Assembly: GCA_001801485.1 (NCBI GenBank)
Contig: MGXV01000089.1
Span: 42,835 to 71,863 of the forward strand
Source: Gammaproteobacteria bacterium RIFCSPHIGHO2_12_FULL_37_14
GTDB lineage: Bacteria > Pseudomonadota > Gammaproteobacteria > DSM-16500
Reading direction: 5' to 3'
Length of the DNA: 29,029 nucleotides
Notes under the pieces: generated by a model
Told to the model about the DNA's origin: nothing
Databases searched by the model: none
What the model saw: the letters and a program-made list of their open reading frames with translations, nothing else
Made by a program: the position numbers and the translations under genes
In this document: one piece after another, positions 1 to 8,564 of the stretch
Position numbering within the stretch: position 1 is the first letter of the stretch
Layout: each line of letters starts with the position of its first letter

Positions 1-1116
1 CATTTGAATAGGAATACCCGCTTCACCTAGCGCTTTAAACATTGTGCTGGCAACGCCAGTATGCGATCGCATGCCTATACCCACCAAGGACAATTTAGCA
101 ACTTTAGCATTGGTTTTGACAGAAGTGGCCCCCATTTTTTCAGCCACTTCTTCAATAATTTTGAGTGCCTTGCTATGCTCACGTCGTTGAACAGTGAAAG
201 TGAAATCAACGGTATCTTGTGCCGTCGTATTTTGCGCTATCATGTCAATTTCAATATAAGCTTGGCTGATTTTTTCGAGAATCAGTCCTTCCAAACCAAT
301 TTGTTTAGGAATGCCGGACAATGAAATAATGGCTTCTTCCCGGCTAAAGGCAATACCTGATACTAATTGTCTATGCATAATTTTGTCCTCAAAGGTAACT
401 AATGTGCCTATACCTGCTGAAAAAGTGGAAAGTACGCGAATAGGCATATTATGTTTGCTTGCTAATTCCACTGAGCGCATTTGCAACACTTTTGCACCTA
501 AACTTGCCATTTCTAACATTTCCTCAAAGCTAATGATAGGTAGCAAACGAGCTTCTGGTACTAAATGTGGGTCAGTGGTATAAACACCATCGACATCGGT
601 ATAAATTTGGCATTCATCGGCTTTTAGTGCTGCAGCGATAGCCACGGCAGTTGTGTCAGATCCGCCTCTCCCTAGAGTGGTAATATCGCCATGCTGATTA
701 ATGCCTTGGAAGCCGGCAATGACAACAATGTGACCTTGTTGCAGCTCACGTTTAATCACATGAGTTTTAACATCTAATATTCTAGCCTTATTGTGAACAT
801 CATCGGTTTGAATACCAATTTGTGGTCCTGTAAATGAGCGAGCTGGGCAATAGATAGCATTCAGTGCCATGCTCAATAAAGCCATGGATACTTGCTCGCC
901 AGTGGAAATAAGGATATCAAATTCTCGCGGCTCAGGGTGGGGTGTCAAAGCGTTCGCTAAATGTATTAATCGATCCGTTTCACCATACATGGCTGATACA
1001 ACAACGACAATATCATGCCCGCGGCGTTTCTGTTCTGCAATTTTACTGGCAACATGGTGAATGCGATCTAGCGTACCGACTGAGCTGCCACCATATTTTT
1101 GTACGATCAATGCCAT
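1..1116 (-). CDS. lysC: Aspartokinase, C-terminus cut by window edge
   Basis: Catalyses ATP-dependent phosphorylation of L-aspartate, the first step towards lysine, threonine, methionine and diaminopimelate. Reading leftwards from the ATG at 1116, 372 codons are open to the window edge with no stop. The N-terminus carries the aspartokinase signature KYGGSSVG (residues 7-14). ISTGEQVS and the nucleotide-binding GRGGSD stretch follow, and the last ~110 residues look like the regulatory ACT domains. The family is about 405-410 residues, so roughly 35-40 are missing past position 1. It starts 14 bp after the alaS stop, so the two are probably co-transcribed. In many gammaproteobacteria csrA follows lysC in this order, so csrA may lie just outside the window (inference). 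Confidence 0.95.
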   Translation of the reverse strand, partial: MALIVQKYGGSSVGTLDRIHHVASKIAEQKRRGHDIVVVVSAMYGETDRLIHLANALTPHPEPREFDILISTGEQVSMALLSMALNAIYCPARSFTGPQIGIQTDDVHNKARILDVKTHVIKRELQQGHIVVIAGFQGINQHGDITTLGRGGSDTTAVAIAAALKADECQIYTDVDGVYTTDPHLVPEARLLPIISFEEMLEMASLGAKVLQMRSVELASKHNMPIRVLSTFSAGIGTLVTFEDKIMHRQLVSGIAFSREEAIISLSGIPKQIGLEGLILEKISQAYIEIDMIAQNTTAQDTVDFTFTVQRREHSKALKIIEEVAEKMGATSVKTNAKVAKLSLVGIGMRSHTGVASTMFKALGEAGIPIQM

Positions 1117-1130
1117 TCTTGCTATTCTCG

Positions 1131-3719
1131 CTAACCTGAGGTTATTTTCTCTTGTACCCAAGTGTAAACAGACTGTAAGGCTTTTTCCAATGCTTCTGGT
1201 TGATTACCGCCAGCTTCAGCAAGATCAGCGCGACCACCACCCTTTCCGCCAACTTGCTGGGCAACCATACTCACTAACTCTTTTGCATTAACTTGTTGAG
1301 TTAAATCAGTGCTCACACCACAAACGATACCAATTTTGCTTTCTTTGACGGTGGCAAGCACAATGATGGATCGGCCTAATTGTTGCTTAAGATGATCGAT
1401 AGCATTGCGTAAAGCCTTACCATCGACACCTTCAAGTTGGGTGGCGAGAATTTTAATATTATCAAGATTTCTTGCTTGAGTGACTAATTCTTTGCTAAAT
1501 AATAGCCCAAGCTTATCTTTAAGTTGTTCTATCTCCTTTTCTAGTGAACGGATACGTTCATCCGCTTGTTCTAACTGATGCTGAGAATCGGATTCGCATT
1601 TTTCAATATATCGAAGTGCAGCATCACCTGTTACTGCTTCTATGCGACGGATACCGGATGCAATACCAGTTTCTGACGTGATTTTAAAGATACCAATATC
1701 ACCAGTATGATCCGCGTGGGTGCCGCCACAAAGCTCGACAGATGAACCAAAGCTAACGACACGAACTTTGTTCCCATATTTTTCTCCAAACAATGCGATA
1801 GCACCTTTTGCAACTGCTTCTTCAGGTGTACTGATATGCACTTTACCTTCGTAGTTAGCGCGAATTTCATCATTGACACGTTGCTCTATCAGACGTAATT
1901 CGGCAGCAGAAAGAGGTGTAGCATGTGCGTAATCAAAACGTAAGCGATCAGGTTCAACAAGCGAGCCTTTCTGAACAGCTTGTTCACCTAATATTTGCCT
2001 TAAAACCATATGTAGAAGATGAGTAGCAGTATGATTTAATATCGTGGCTGCCCGACGTTTGGTATCAACTTCTGCAATCACTTCATCACCAATTGTTAGC
2101 GAGCCTTTTTCTAATTTACCTAGATGTAAATGAGTTTGCCCTTGTTTTATCGTATCTAAAACTTTAAAAAAAACCGAATGATCTATTCGCAAGATACCTT
2201 GATCACCAACTTGTCCACCTGATTCAGCATAGAAAGGAGTTTGATCCAAAACAATCGAACCTTTTTCACCCTGGCGTAATGTTTCAACAAACTTACCTTC
2301 ACGATATAGTGCAATCACTTTGCCAGTATCAGGTGCGATACTGCCTAATAAATTTTTATGTCCAATAAAATTAGTTGGTGGCTGAGTTTCTTGGGCAACA
2401 GTGTATTCGGTTGTAAATTGACTCGCTAACCGCGAACGTTGGCGTTGTTCGGACATGGCTACTTCAAAACCTTCGTAATCAATCATCAATTGACGTTCAC
2501 GAGCAATATCAGCTGTCAAATCAGCAGGAAATCCGTAGGTATCATAAAGCTTGAATACGGTTTCACCAGGAATAATATTACCTTTTAATTCACTAACGAT
2601 TTGCTCAAATAATTTTAAGCCCTGTGAGAGAGTTGCGCTAAATTGTTCTTCTTCTTGACGCAAAATGGTTTCAACTTGAGTTTGAGCTTTGACAAGCTCT
2701 GGATAAGCTTCACCCATTAATATAATTAAAGGTTGTACGAGTTTATAAAAAAAAGCTTGTGTGATACCTAATTTATTTCCATGTCGTAATGCGCGTCGAA
2801 TAATACGGCGCAATACATATCCGCGGCCTTCGTTAGATGGCATCACACCATCGGTAATTAAAAAGCTACAAGAGCGAATATGATCGGCAATCACTCGTAA
2901 GGAAAAATTTTTTATGTCATTCGTATGAGCGAGTGTGGCAGCTGCCCGAATTAAGGGTTGGAAAAGATCCGTATCGTAATTGTTATGTACGCCTTGCATA
3001 ACGGCAGCAATTCGTTCAAGACCCATGCCAGTATCGACTGAAGGACTAGGCAAAGGAGTGAACGTGCCATCAGTTTCTCTATTATATTGCATGAAAACAA
3101 TATTCCAAATTTCAATGTAACGATCACCATCCGCTTCGTCGCTTCCAGGAGGACCACCAGCAATATTTGGGCCATGATCATAGAAGATTTCTGTGCAAGG
3201 ACCACACGGACCGGTGGGTCCCATTGCCCAAAAATTATCATCTTCATTGCAATGACTAAATTGCATTGGATTAATTTTTATTTCATTTAACCAAATATTT
3301 TTGGTTTCCAGGTCGTCTTTAAAGACAGTTATCCATAATTTTTCAGGTGGTAACTGCAATCGATTAATCAGAAAATCCCAAGCAAATCGAATGGCATCTT
3401 GCTTAAAATAATCGCCAAAACTGAAATTACCTAGCATTTCAAAAAAAGTATGATGACGTGCAGTATAACCTACGCGTTCAAGATCATTGTGTTTGCCACC
3501 GGCCCGCACACAACGTTGTGAGGAAGTGGCGCGTTTGTAAGGCCGTTGATCTTGCCCAAGAAAAACATCTTTGAATTGCACCATGCCAGCATTGGTAAAT
3601 AACAAAGTTGGATCATTGTTTGGTATCAATGAGCTGCTAGGTACAATGGTATGTTCTTTTTCATGAAAATATTCTAGAAATTGTTGGCGAATTTGTTTAC
3701 TCGTTAAATGTTTTTGCAT
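1131..3719 (-). CDS. alaS: Alanyl-tRNA synthetase
   Basis: Class II synthetase that charges tRNA-Ala and edits mischarged Ser/Gly. The 862 residues are close to the usual ~875, so it looks full length. The N-terminal class II core includes LFTNAGMVQFKDVFLG (residues 40-55). The editing domain has the zinc-binding HTATH (H563, H567) and CGGTH (C664, H668). A coiled-coil-like stretch around 715-740 leads into the C-terminal DHHA1 domain with a GGKGGGRADLAEAGG motif (824-838). The ATG at 3719 has an upstream AAAGAG that can act as ribosome binding site. It lies 9 bp after the recX stop, which is the usual recA-recX-alaS order. Confidence 0.98.
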   Translation of the reverse strand: MQKHLTSKQIRQQFLEYFHEKEHTIVPSSSLIPNNDPTLLFTNAGMVQFKDVFLGQDQRPYKRATSSQRCVRAGGKHNDLERVGYTARHHTFFEMLGNFSFGDYFKQDAIRFAWDFLINRLQLPPEKLWITVFKDDLETKNIWLNEIKINPMQFSHCNEDDNFWAMGPTGPCGPCTEIFYDHGPNIAGGPPGSDEADGDRYIEIWNIVFMQYNRETDGTFTPLPSPSVDTGMGLERIAAVMQGVHNNYDTDLFQPLIRAAATLAHTNDIKNFSLRVIADHIRSCSFLITDGVMPSNEGRGYVLRRIIRRALRHGNKLGITQAFFYKLVQPLIILMGEAYPELVKAQTQVETILRQEEEQFSATLSQGLKLFEQIVSELKGNIIPGETVFKLYDTYGFPADLTADIARERQLMIDYEGFEVAMSEQRQRSRLASQFTTEYTVAQETQPPTNFIGHKNLLGSIAPDTGKVIALYREGKFVETLRQGEKGSIVLDQTPFYAESGGQVGDQGILRIDHSVFFKVLDTIKQGQTHLHLGKLEKGSLTIGDEVIAEVDTKRRAATILNHTATHLLHMVLRQILGEQAVQKGSLVEPDRLRFDYAHATPLSAAELRLIEQRVNDEIRANYEGKVHISTPEEAVAKGAIALFGEKYGNKVRVVSFGSSVELCGGTHADHTGDIGIFKITSETGIASGIRRIEAVTGDAALRYIEKCESDSQHQLEQADERIRSLEKEIEQLKDKLGLLFSKELVTQARNLDNIKILATQLEGVDGKALRNAIDHLKQQLGRSIIVLATVKESKIGIVCGVSTDLTQQVNAKELVSMVAQQVGGKGGGRADLAEAGGNQPEALEKALQSVYTWVQEKITSG

Positions 3720-3728
3720 GGTTGCTCT

Positions 3729-4175
3729 TTAGCGATTTAATTTGTCTAGAACGCTTTCAATTTGTTCTGTAGTAAAACCTCGATAGAGTAAAAAGCGCAT
3801 TTGTTTAGCATGATCTTTAAAATTATCAGCTTGTTTACCTTTAAAATGTTTTTGCCACACTTTGCGTATTTCAGCAAGCCAAACATTATCGTTGATTTCA
3901 AGTTTTTCTGCAATTAACTCAGCACTTAGCCCTAGTGCTTGTAATTGTAAATGAATCCGGCGTGGACCATAGCCTTTGTTACGTTGTTTGTGAATATAAT
4001 TTTCGGTGAATCGAGGATCATCGATGAGATTATTTTGAGTAAATTCTATGAGGAGCGTTTCTATTTCTTCTAGGGGATAGCCTTTCGATTTTAATTTCCT
4101 CACGATTTCATTACGAGAATAATCGCGCCCGGTAAGCAAACGTAAGGCTACTTCACGAATGGATTTCTGTGACAT
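3729..4175 (-). CDS. recX: RecA regulatory protein RecX
   Basis: RecX binds within the RecA filament groove and limits RecA filament growth and coprotease activity. The 148-residue, very basic and helical protein has the repeated three-helix pattern of the family. Examples are the N-terminal ALRLLTGRDYSRNEIVRKL segment (about 10-28) and the central YIHKQRNKGYGPRRIHLQL segment (about 61-79). It starts with ATG 81 bp downstream of recA on the same strand, and a hairpin in that gap may lower its expression relative to recA. Length and position directly after recA support the call. Confidence 0.95.
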   Translation of the reverse strand: MSQKSIREVALRLLTGRDYSRNEIVRKLKSKGYPLEEIETLLIEFTQNNLIDDPRFTENYIHKQRNKGYGPRRIHLQLQALGLSAELIAEKLEINDNVWLAEIRKVWQKHFKGKQADNFKDHAKQMRFLLYRGFTTEQIESVLDKLNR

Positions 4176-4222
4176 ATATCGACCTGAAAAAAATACTAGT
4201 GAGTCTTGTTATGTTGATGATG

Positions 4223-4243
4223 AGCGCAAACTAAGTTTGCGCT
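4223..4243 (-). terminator. recA-recX intergenic hairpin (possible attenuating terminator)
   Basis: A perfect 9-bp inverted repeat (AGCGCAAAC / GTTTGCGCT) with a 3-nt centre lies just after the recA stop and before recX. No T-run follows it on the minus strand, so it is not a canonical intrinsic terminator. In E. coli a hairpin in the same place allows only partial read-through into recX, and a similar attenuating or 3'-end-stabilising role is inferred here. Confidence 0.5.
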
Positions 4244-4256
4244 TCACCCCTGAATG

Positions 4257-5306
4257 TTAAGCTACTCCTTCTTCTAATTCTTCTTTTTGTTCGTTTTGTA
4301 TCAGCTTAGCGTGCAAATTGATCATTAATTCACGAATTTTTGTTTCAACTTCAGTAGCCATGCTTCTATGTTCTTTTAAGAATTTGCGCGCATTTTCTTT
4401 ACCTTGACCAATGCGTTGACCATTATAACTAAACCAAGCACCTGCTTTATCGATTAGATTTTGTTGGACGCCAAGATTAATGATTTCACTTTCACGCGAA
4501 ATACCTTCGCTATATAAAATATCAAATTCAGCTTGTTTGAAAGGTGGAGCGACTTTATTTTTAACTACTTTCACACGAGTTTCGCTACCTACAATTTCTT
4601 CACCTTCTTTGACATTACCAATACGACGAATATCTAAACGTACAGATGCATAAAATTTCAAGGCATTACCACCAGTAGTTGTTTCTGGATTGCCGAACAT
4701 AATGCCTATTTTCATGCGGATTTGATTAATAAAGATGACTAGCGTATTGGAGCGCTTAATGTTTGCAGTTAATTTACGCAAAGCTTGTGACATTAATCGT
4801 GCTTGTAATCCCATGTGTTGATCGCCCATCTCACCTTCAATTTCAGCTTTAGGTGTGAGCGCAGCCACTGAATCGATGACAATAATATCAATTGCGCTAG
4901 AACGAACGAGCATATCTGCAATTTCTAATGCCTGTTCACCAGTATCAGGTTGGGAAATGAGTAAATTATCAACATCCACTCCTATTCGTTTCGCATAAGC
5001 AGGATCTAAGGCATGTTCAGCATCGATGAAAGCAGCCGTGCCTTTTAGTTTTTGACATTCAGCGATCACTTGTAGTGTTAATGTGGTTTTACCGGAAGAT
5101 TCAGGGCCGTAAATTTCAACAATACGTCCCTTAGGTAAGCCACCGATACCAAGAGCAATATCCAAAGAAAGTGATCCGGTTGAAATGATATCGATATCTG
5201 GAATAGTGGCAGCATGATCTCCCAATCGCCAGATAGCACCTTTTCCACATTGACGTTCAATTTGTGAAAGCGTTGCAGCGAGTGCTTTTTGTTTGTTGTC
5301 TTCCAT
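4257..5306 (-). CDS. recA: Recombinase RecA
   Basis: ATP-dependent strand-exchange protein for homologous recombination and DNA-damage signalling. The 349 residues match the family (about 350). Walker A is GPESSGKT (67-74) and Walker B is [10 protein letters not shown] (141-150). The [17 protein letters not shown] region and the DNA-binding loop L2 segment [18 protein letters not shown] are intact. The C-terminus is Glu-rich (EQKEELEEG), as expected. The ATG at 5306 is preceded by an AAGGATC ribosome binding site. The 78-bp gap to pncC contains an imperfect palindrome and a possible promoter, so recA can probably be transcribed on its own. Confidence 0.99.
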   Translation of the reverse strand: MEDNKQKALAATLSQIERQCGKGAIWRLGDHAATIPDIDIISTGSLSLDIALGIGGLPKGRIVEIYGPESSGKTTLTLQVIAECQKLKGTAAFIDAEHALDPAYAKRIGVDVDNLLISQPDTGEQALEIADMLVRSSAIDIIVIDSVAALTPKAEIEGEMGDQHMGLQARLMSQALRKLTANIKRSNTLVIFINQIRMKIGIMFGNPETTTGGNALKFYASVRLDIRRIGNVKEGEEIVGSETRVKVVKNKVAPPFKQAEFDILYSEGISRESEIINLGVQQNLIDKAGAWFSYNGQRIGQGKENARKFLKEHRSMATEVETKIRELMINLHAKLIQNEQKEELEEGVA

Positions 5307-5361
5307 AAAACGATCCTTATGTAATGTTGCGAGATTTGATAAGATTACCTCAAGTTGGATT

Positions 5362-5385
5362 GATTGAACAATGAAATGTTCAGTC
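5362..5385. promoter_or_regulatory. Palindrome upstream of recA, candidate operator or hairpin
   Basis: TGAACA-N6-TGTTCA forms perfect 6-bp arms, and the symmetry continues outward for three more positions with one T.G mismatch. On the minus strand it lies between the pncC stop and recA. It overlaps the candidate -35 TTGTTC of a TTGTTC-N18-TAATCT promoter for recA. It does not match the E. coli LexA box (CTG-N10-CAG). It could be an operator for another damage regulator or the 3' hairpin of pncC mRNA. No T-run follows on the minus strand, which argues against a simple terminator. Confidence 0.35.
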
Positions 5386-5870
5386 TAGCCTTGTATCCAA
5401 CTAATCAGTTCGGTGAGTATAAATTGTATGGTTTTTTCTCGAATCAGTTGTCTGTCCCCAGAAAAAACCTTTCCTAATACTCGAGTAGGTTGATTGTGTT
5501 TTGCCCAAGCCATCCATACGCTGCCAACAGGTTTTGCGAGCGTGCCGCCATCTGGACCAGCGATGCCGGTAATGGCAAGACTAATATCCGCATGACTATG
5601 ACGCAATGCACCATCTGCCATTTCGATGGCAACTTCTTCACTCACTGCGCCGACAGTTTCAAGAGTCAATGAATTCACGCCTAATAATTCAATTTTAGCC
5701 GCATTGCTGTAAGTGACGAACCCTCGCTCAAACCAATCGGAACTTCCAGGAATACTCGTTATCCAATAACTTAAACCACCGCCAGTGCAAGATTCAGCAG
5801 TGACTAACTTAAGTTTACGTATTTTTAATTCATTACCAACTTCTGCGGCGAGTTTTTTTAAGATGTCCAT
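5385..5870 (-). CDS. pncC: Nicotinamide-nucleotide amidohydrolase PncC (CinA C-terminal family)
   Basis: Deamidates NMN to nicotinic acid mononucleotide in the pyridine nucleotide salvage cycle. The 161 residues correspond to the stand-alone CinA C-terminal domain. The signature TAESCTGGGLSYWITSIPGS runs from about residue 24 to 43. FVTYSNAAKIELLGV follows, and GIAGPDGGTLAKPVGSVWMAW lies near 123-143. The N-terminal CinA/MoaB-like domain is absent, as in E. coli YgaD/PncC. It starts with ATG at 5870 without a clear ribosome binding site, diverges from mutS, and precedes recA as in many gammaproteobacteria. Confidence 0.93.
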   Translation of the reverse strand: MDILKKLAAEVGNELKIRKLKLVTAESCTGGGLSYWITSIPGSSDWFERGFVTYSNAAKIELLGVNSLTLETVGAVSEEVAIEMADGALRHSHADISLAITGIAGPDGGTLAKPVGSVWMAWAKHNQPTRVLGKVFSGDRQLIREKTIQFILTELISWIQG

Positions 5871-5915
5871 AATTTTATTTTGTCAGTGAAAGCGACGGAA
5901 GTGATGTCCTTTTGG

Positions 5916-5992
5916 TTGACTCCTTGCGATAAACGCGACATTCTTATCGCATTTCTTAATCGGACACTAGCGTTTATTATTTGATGCGATAA
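5916..5992. promoter_or_regulatory. mutS/pncC divergent promoter region with TGCGATAA half-sites
   Basis: TGCGATAA occurs at 5925-5932 (plus) and 5985-5992 (plus), and its reverse complement TTATCGCA at 5944-5951. The first two form an 8-bp inverted repeat with an 11-nt spacer. They sit just downstream of a good -35 hexamer (TTGACT, 5916-5921) and overlap the expected -10 area. The third copy lies 5-12 bp before the mutS ATG, where a ribosome binding site would be. The layout fits a repressor operator, but the regulator is unknown. Confidence 0.35.
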
Positions 5993-5996
5993 AACC

Positions 5997-8555
5997 ATGA
6001 CTCAACTCATTGAGAATATACAGACTCACACACCCATGATGCAACAATATTTGCGTATCAAGGCAGAATATCCACATATGTTGCTTTTTTATCGAATGGG
6101 AGATTTCTACGAACTTTTTTATGATGATGCACAGCATGCAGCTCGTCTTTTAAGTATTACTTTAACTGCTCGTGGGCAATCCTCAGGCAAACCGATTCCC
6201 ATGGCAGGCGTCCCATTTCATGCTGCAGAATCTTATATTGCAAAATTAATTAAACAAGGGCATTCGATTGCGATTTGTGAACAAATGGGTGATCCAAAAG
6301 AAAGTGTCGGCCCAGTGGAGCGCCAAGTCGTACGAATTTTAACACCAGGTACGGTAAGCGATGCTGCTTTTTTAGAGGACAATCAAGATAATTTATTATT
6401 AGCGTTATATGTTCAAAACAATTGTTATGGTTTGGCGACATTAGATATCAGTGGTGGACGTTTTCATTTACAAGAAGTAGAAGGCGATGAAGCCTTGCAA
6501 AGTGAATTAGCGCGTTTGCGACCTGCAGAATTATTAATTGCAGAGGATTGGGATCATTCTATTTTAAATGAATCGACGTTGTATATTAGCCGTCGCCCAC
6601 GATGGGAATTTGATTATGAATTATCGGTGCGCTTACTCACTGAGCAAATGCAAACGCATGATTTAAGCGGGTTTGGTTGTCAAAATTTGCAGCCAGCATT
6701 ATGTGCTGCAGGCTGTTTGTTGCAATATTTAAAAAATACTCAACGCGCAGCGATACCGCATATTCGTTCTATACAGGTGGAGCAGCGTTCTGATAGCTTA
6801 ATTCTTGATGCGATATCCCGACGTAATTTGGAATTGGTGATCAATTTAAATGGTGGTGAAGAAAATACATTATTATCGGTGTTAGATCGTACTTTGACAT
6901 CGATGGGGAGTCGATTATTAAAGCGCTGGATGAATCGTCCTTTACGGGATCAAAAAACAATAGTGGAGCGTCAAGCTTCCATTCATTCATTGCTGTTACA
7001 GACTGCTTATTTGCCTTTACAAAAAATCTTGAAAGAAATAGCTGACATTGAACGTATCCTTACACGAATTGCTCTCAAAACTGCGCGTCCTCGCGATTTA
7101 GTAGCATTGCGATCATCGTTAGTATGGTTGCCATTATTAAAGCAGCAGTTACAAGCCTTCACAGCAAAACGATTAGTGCAGATGTACGAATCGCTGGGTG
7201 ATTTTTCTGATGTATATGAGGAATTATCACGAGCGATTATCGATCAACCACCACTGACTATTCGAGACGGTGGCGTGATGGCTTGTGGTTATGATGCAGA
7301 ACTTGATGACTTACTAGCAATAAGTGAAAATGCTGGTGATTATTTGCTTGAATTGGAAGAGCGAGAAAAAAAGCGTACAGGGTTTTCGACGCTTAAAGTT
7401 GGTTATAATCGGGTACATGGTTATTTTATTGAAATGAGTCGTTTACAAGCAAAAGATGCGCCTGCTGATTATATTCGCAGACAAACATTAAAAAATGCAG
7501 AACGATTTATTACGCCCGAATTAAAAACATTCGAAGATAAAGCATTAAGTGCGCGCGATCGAGCATTAGCGCGAGAAAAGTTTTTGTATGATGAATTGCT
7601 CGAGAAATTAATGCCGGCAATACCAAATTTACAAACATGTGCGCAGGCGATTGCTGAAATTGATGTGTTGACAAATTTTGCTGAGCGCGCTGCTACCTTG
7701 AATTGGTGTTGTCCTGCTTTGACAGTAGAAGCAGGTATTAAAATTATTGCTGGGCGACATCCTGTGATTGAAGCAGTTGCTAAACAAGCATTTGTTCCGA
7801 ATGATATTCATTTCAATCACCAGCAACGTATGTTGATGATTACCGGGCCGAATATGGGAGGTAAATCAACCTATATGCGACAAACTGCCTTGATTGCTTT
7901 GCTCGCTTACATAGGCAGTTTTGTGCCTGCCCAATCAGCAAGCATAGGACCCATTGATAGAATTTTTACTCGGATTGGTGCAGCAGATGATTTAGCCAGT
8001 GGACGTTCAACATTTATGGTGGAAATGACTGAGACCGCGCATATTTTGCATCATGCAAGTGAGCACAGTTTAATATTAATGGATGAAGTTGGTCGTGGTA
8101 CTAGCACCTTCGATGGTTTATCGTTGGCATGGGCATGTGCAGAGTATCTTGCAAAACAGGTACGCGCATTTATTTTATTTGCTACGCATTATTTTGAATT
8201 AACGGCACTCGCAGATGGAATAAGCTCAGTGCAAAATGTACACTTAGATGCAACAGAATATGGTGAAAAAATTGTTTTTTTACACACAGTTTTGCCAGGA
8301 CCAGCTAATCAAAGTTATGGTATTCAAGTTGCCCAATTAGCAGGTGTGCCACGCATTGTTATCCAACGAGCCAAACAAAAATTGCGAGAATTAGAACAAC
8401 AAGCTGTACCGGTTTCTTCATCTGCACAAGTTGATTTATTTGTTGTAAAAAATGAACTCCATCCAATTATTTCGCAATTAAAAACGATTAATCTTGATCA
8501 ATTAACGCCCAAACAAGCGCTAGATTACTTATACCACTTACGGAAGATGATATAA
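5997..8555 (+). CDS. mutS: DNA mismatch repair ATPase MutS
   Basis: Recognises mismatches and small loops and recruits MutL. The 852 residues equal the usual length (about 853). The mismatch-reading Phe-X-Glu motif is F37-Y-E39 in GDFYELF. The ATPase has Walker [10 protein letters not shown] (617-625) and Walker B with D696-E697 in [16 protein letters not shown]. The C-terminal helix-turn-helix dimer region ([16 protein letters not shown]) is present. The ATG at 5997 has no Shine-Dalgarno-like sequence, since the upstream bases are part of a TGCGATAA repeat. It diverges from pncC and is followed after 9 bp by an MMPL transporter gene. Confidence 0.99.
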   Translation: MTQLIENIQTHTPMMQQYLRIKAEYPHMLLFYRMGDFYELFYDDAQHAARLLSITLTARGQSSGKPIPMAGVPFHAAESYIAKLIKQGHSIAICEQMGDPKESVGPVERQVVRILTPGTVSDAAFLEDNQDNLLLALYVQNNCYGLATLDISGGRFHLQEVEGDEALQSELARLRPAELLIAEDWDHSILNESTLYISRRPRWEFDYELSVRLLTEQMQTHDLSGFGCQNLQPALCAAGCLLQYLKNTQRAAIPHIRSIQVEQRSDSLILDAISRRNLELVINLNGGEENTLLSVLDRTLTSMGSRLLKRWMNRPLRDQKTIVERQASIHSLLLQTAYLPLQKILKEIADIERILTRIALKTARPRDLVALRSSLVWLPLLKQQLQAFTAKRLVQMYESLGDFSDVYEELSRAIIDQPPLTIRDGGVMACGYDAELDDLLAISENAGDYLLELEEREKKRTGFSTLKVGYNRVHGYFIEMSRLQAKDAPADYIRRQTLKNAERFITPELKTFEDKALSARDRALAREKFLYDELLEKLMPAIPNLQTCAQAIAEIDVLTNFAERAATLNWCCPALTVEAGIKIIAGRHPVIEAVAKQAFVPNDIHFNHQQRMLMITGPNMGGKSTYMRQTALIALLAYIGSFVPAQSASIGPIDRIFTRIGAADDLASGRSTFMVEMTETAHILHHASEHSLILMDEVGRGTSTFDGLSLAWACAEYLAKQVRAFILFATHYFELTALADGISSVQNVHLDATEYGEKIVFLHTVLPGPANQSYGIQVAQLAGVPRIVIQRAKQKLRELEQQAVPVSSSAQVDLFVVKNELHPIISQLKTINLDQLTPKQALDYLYHLRKMI

Positions 8556-8564
8556 TATTTTCTT

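Noticed and set aside
61..1291. Several plus-strand openings of 60-90 codons
   Set aside because: They lie antisense to lysC and the end of alaS, have no recognisable motifs, and the minus-strand genes are unambiguous.
8549..8555. TATAAT at the end of mutS as promoter of the MMPL gene
   Set aside because: No -35-like hexamer at 16-18 bp, and transcription would start almost at the ATG.
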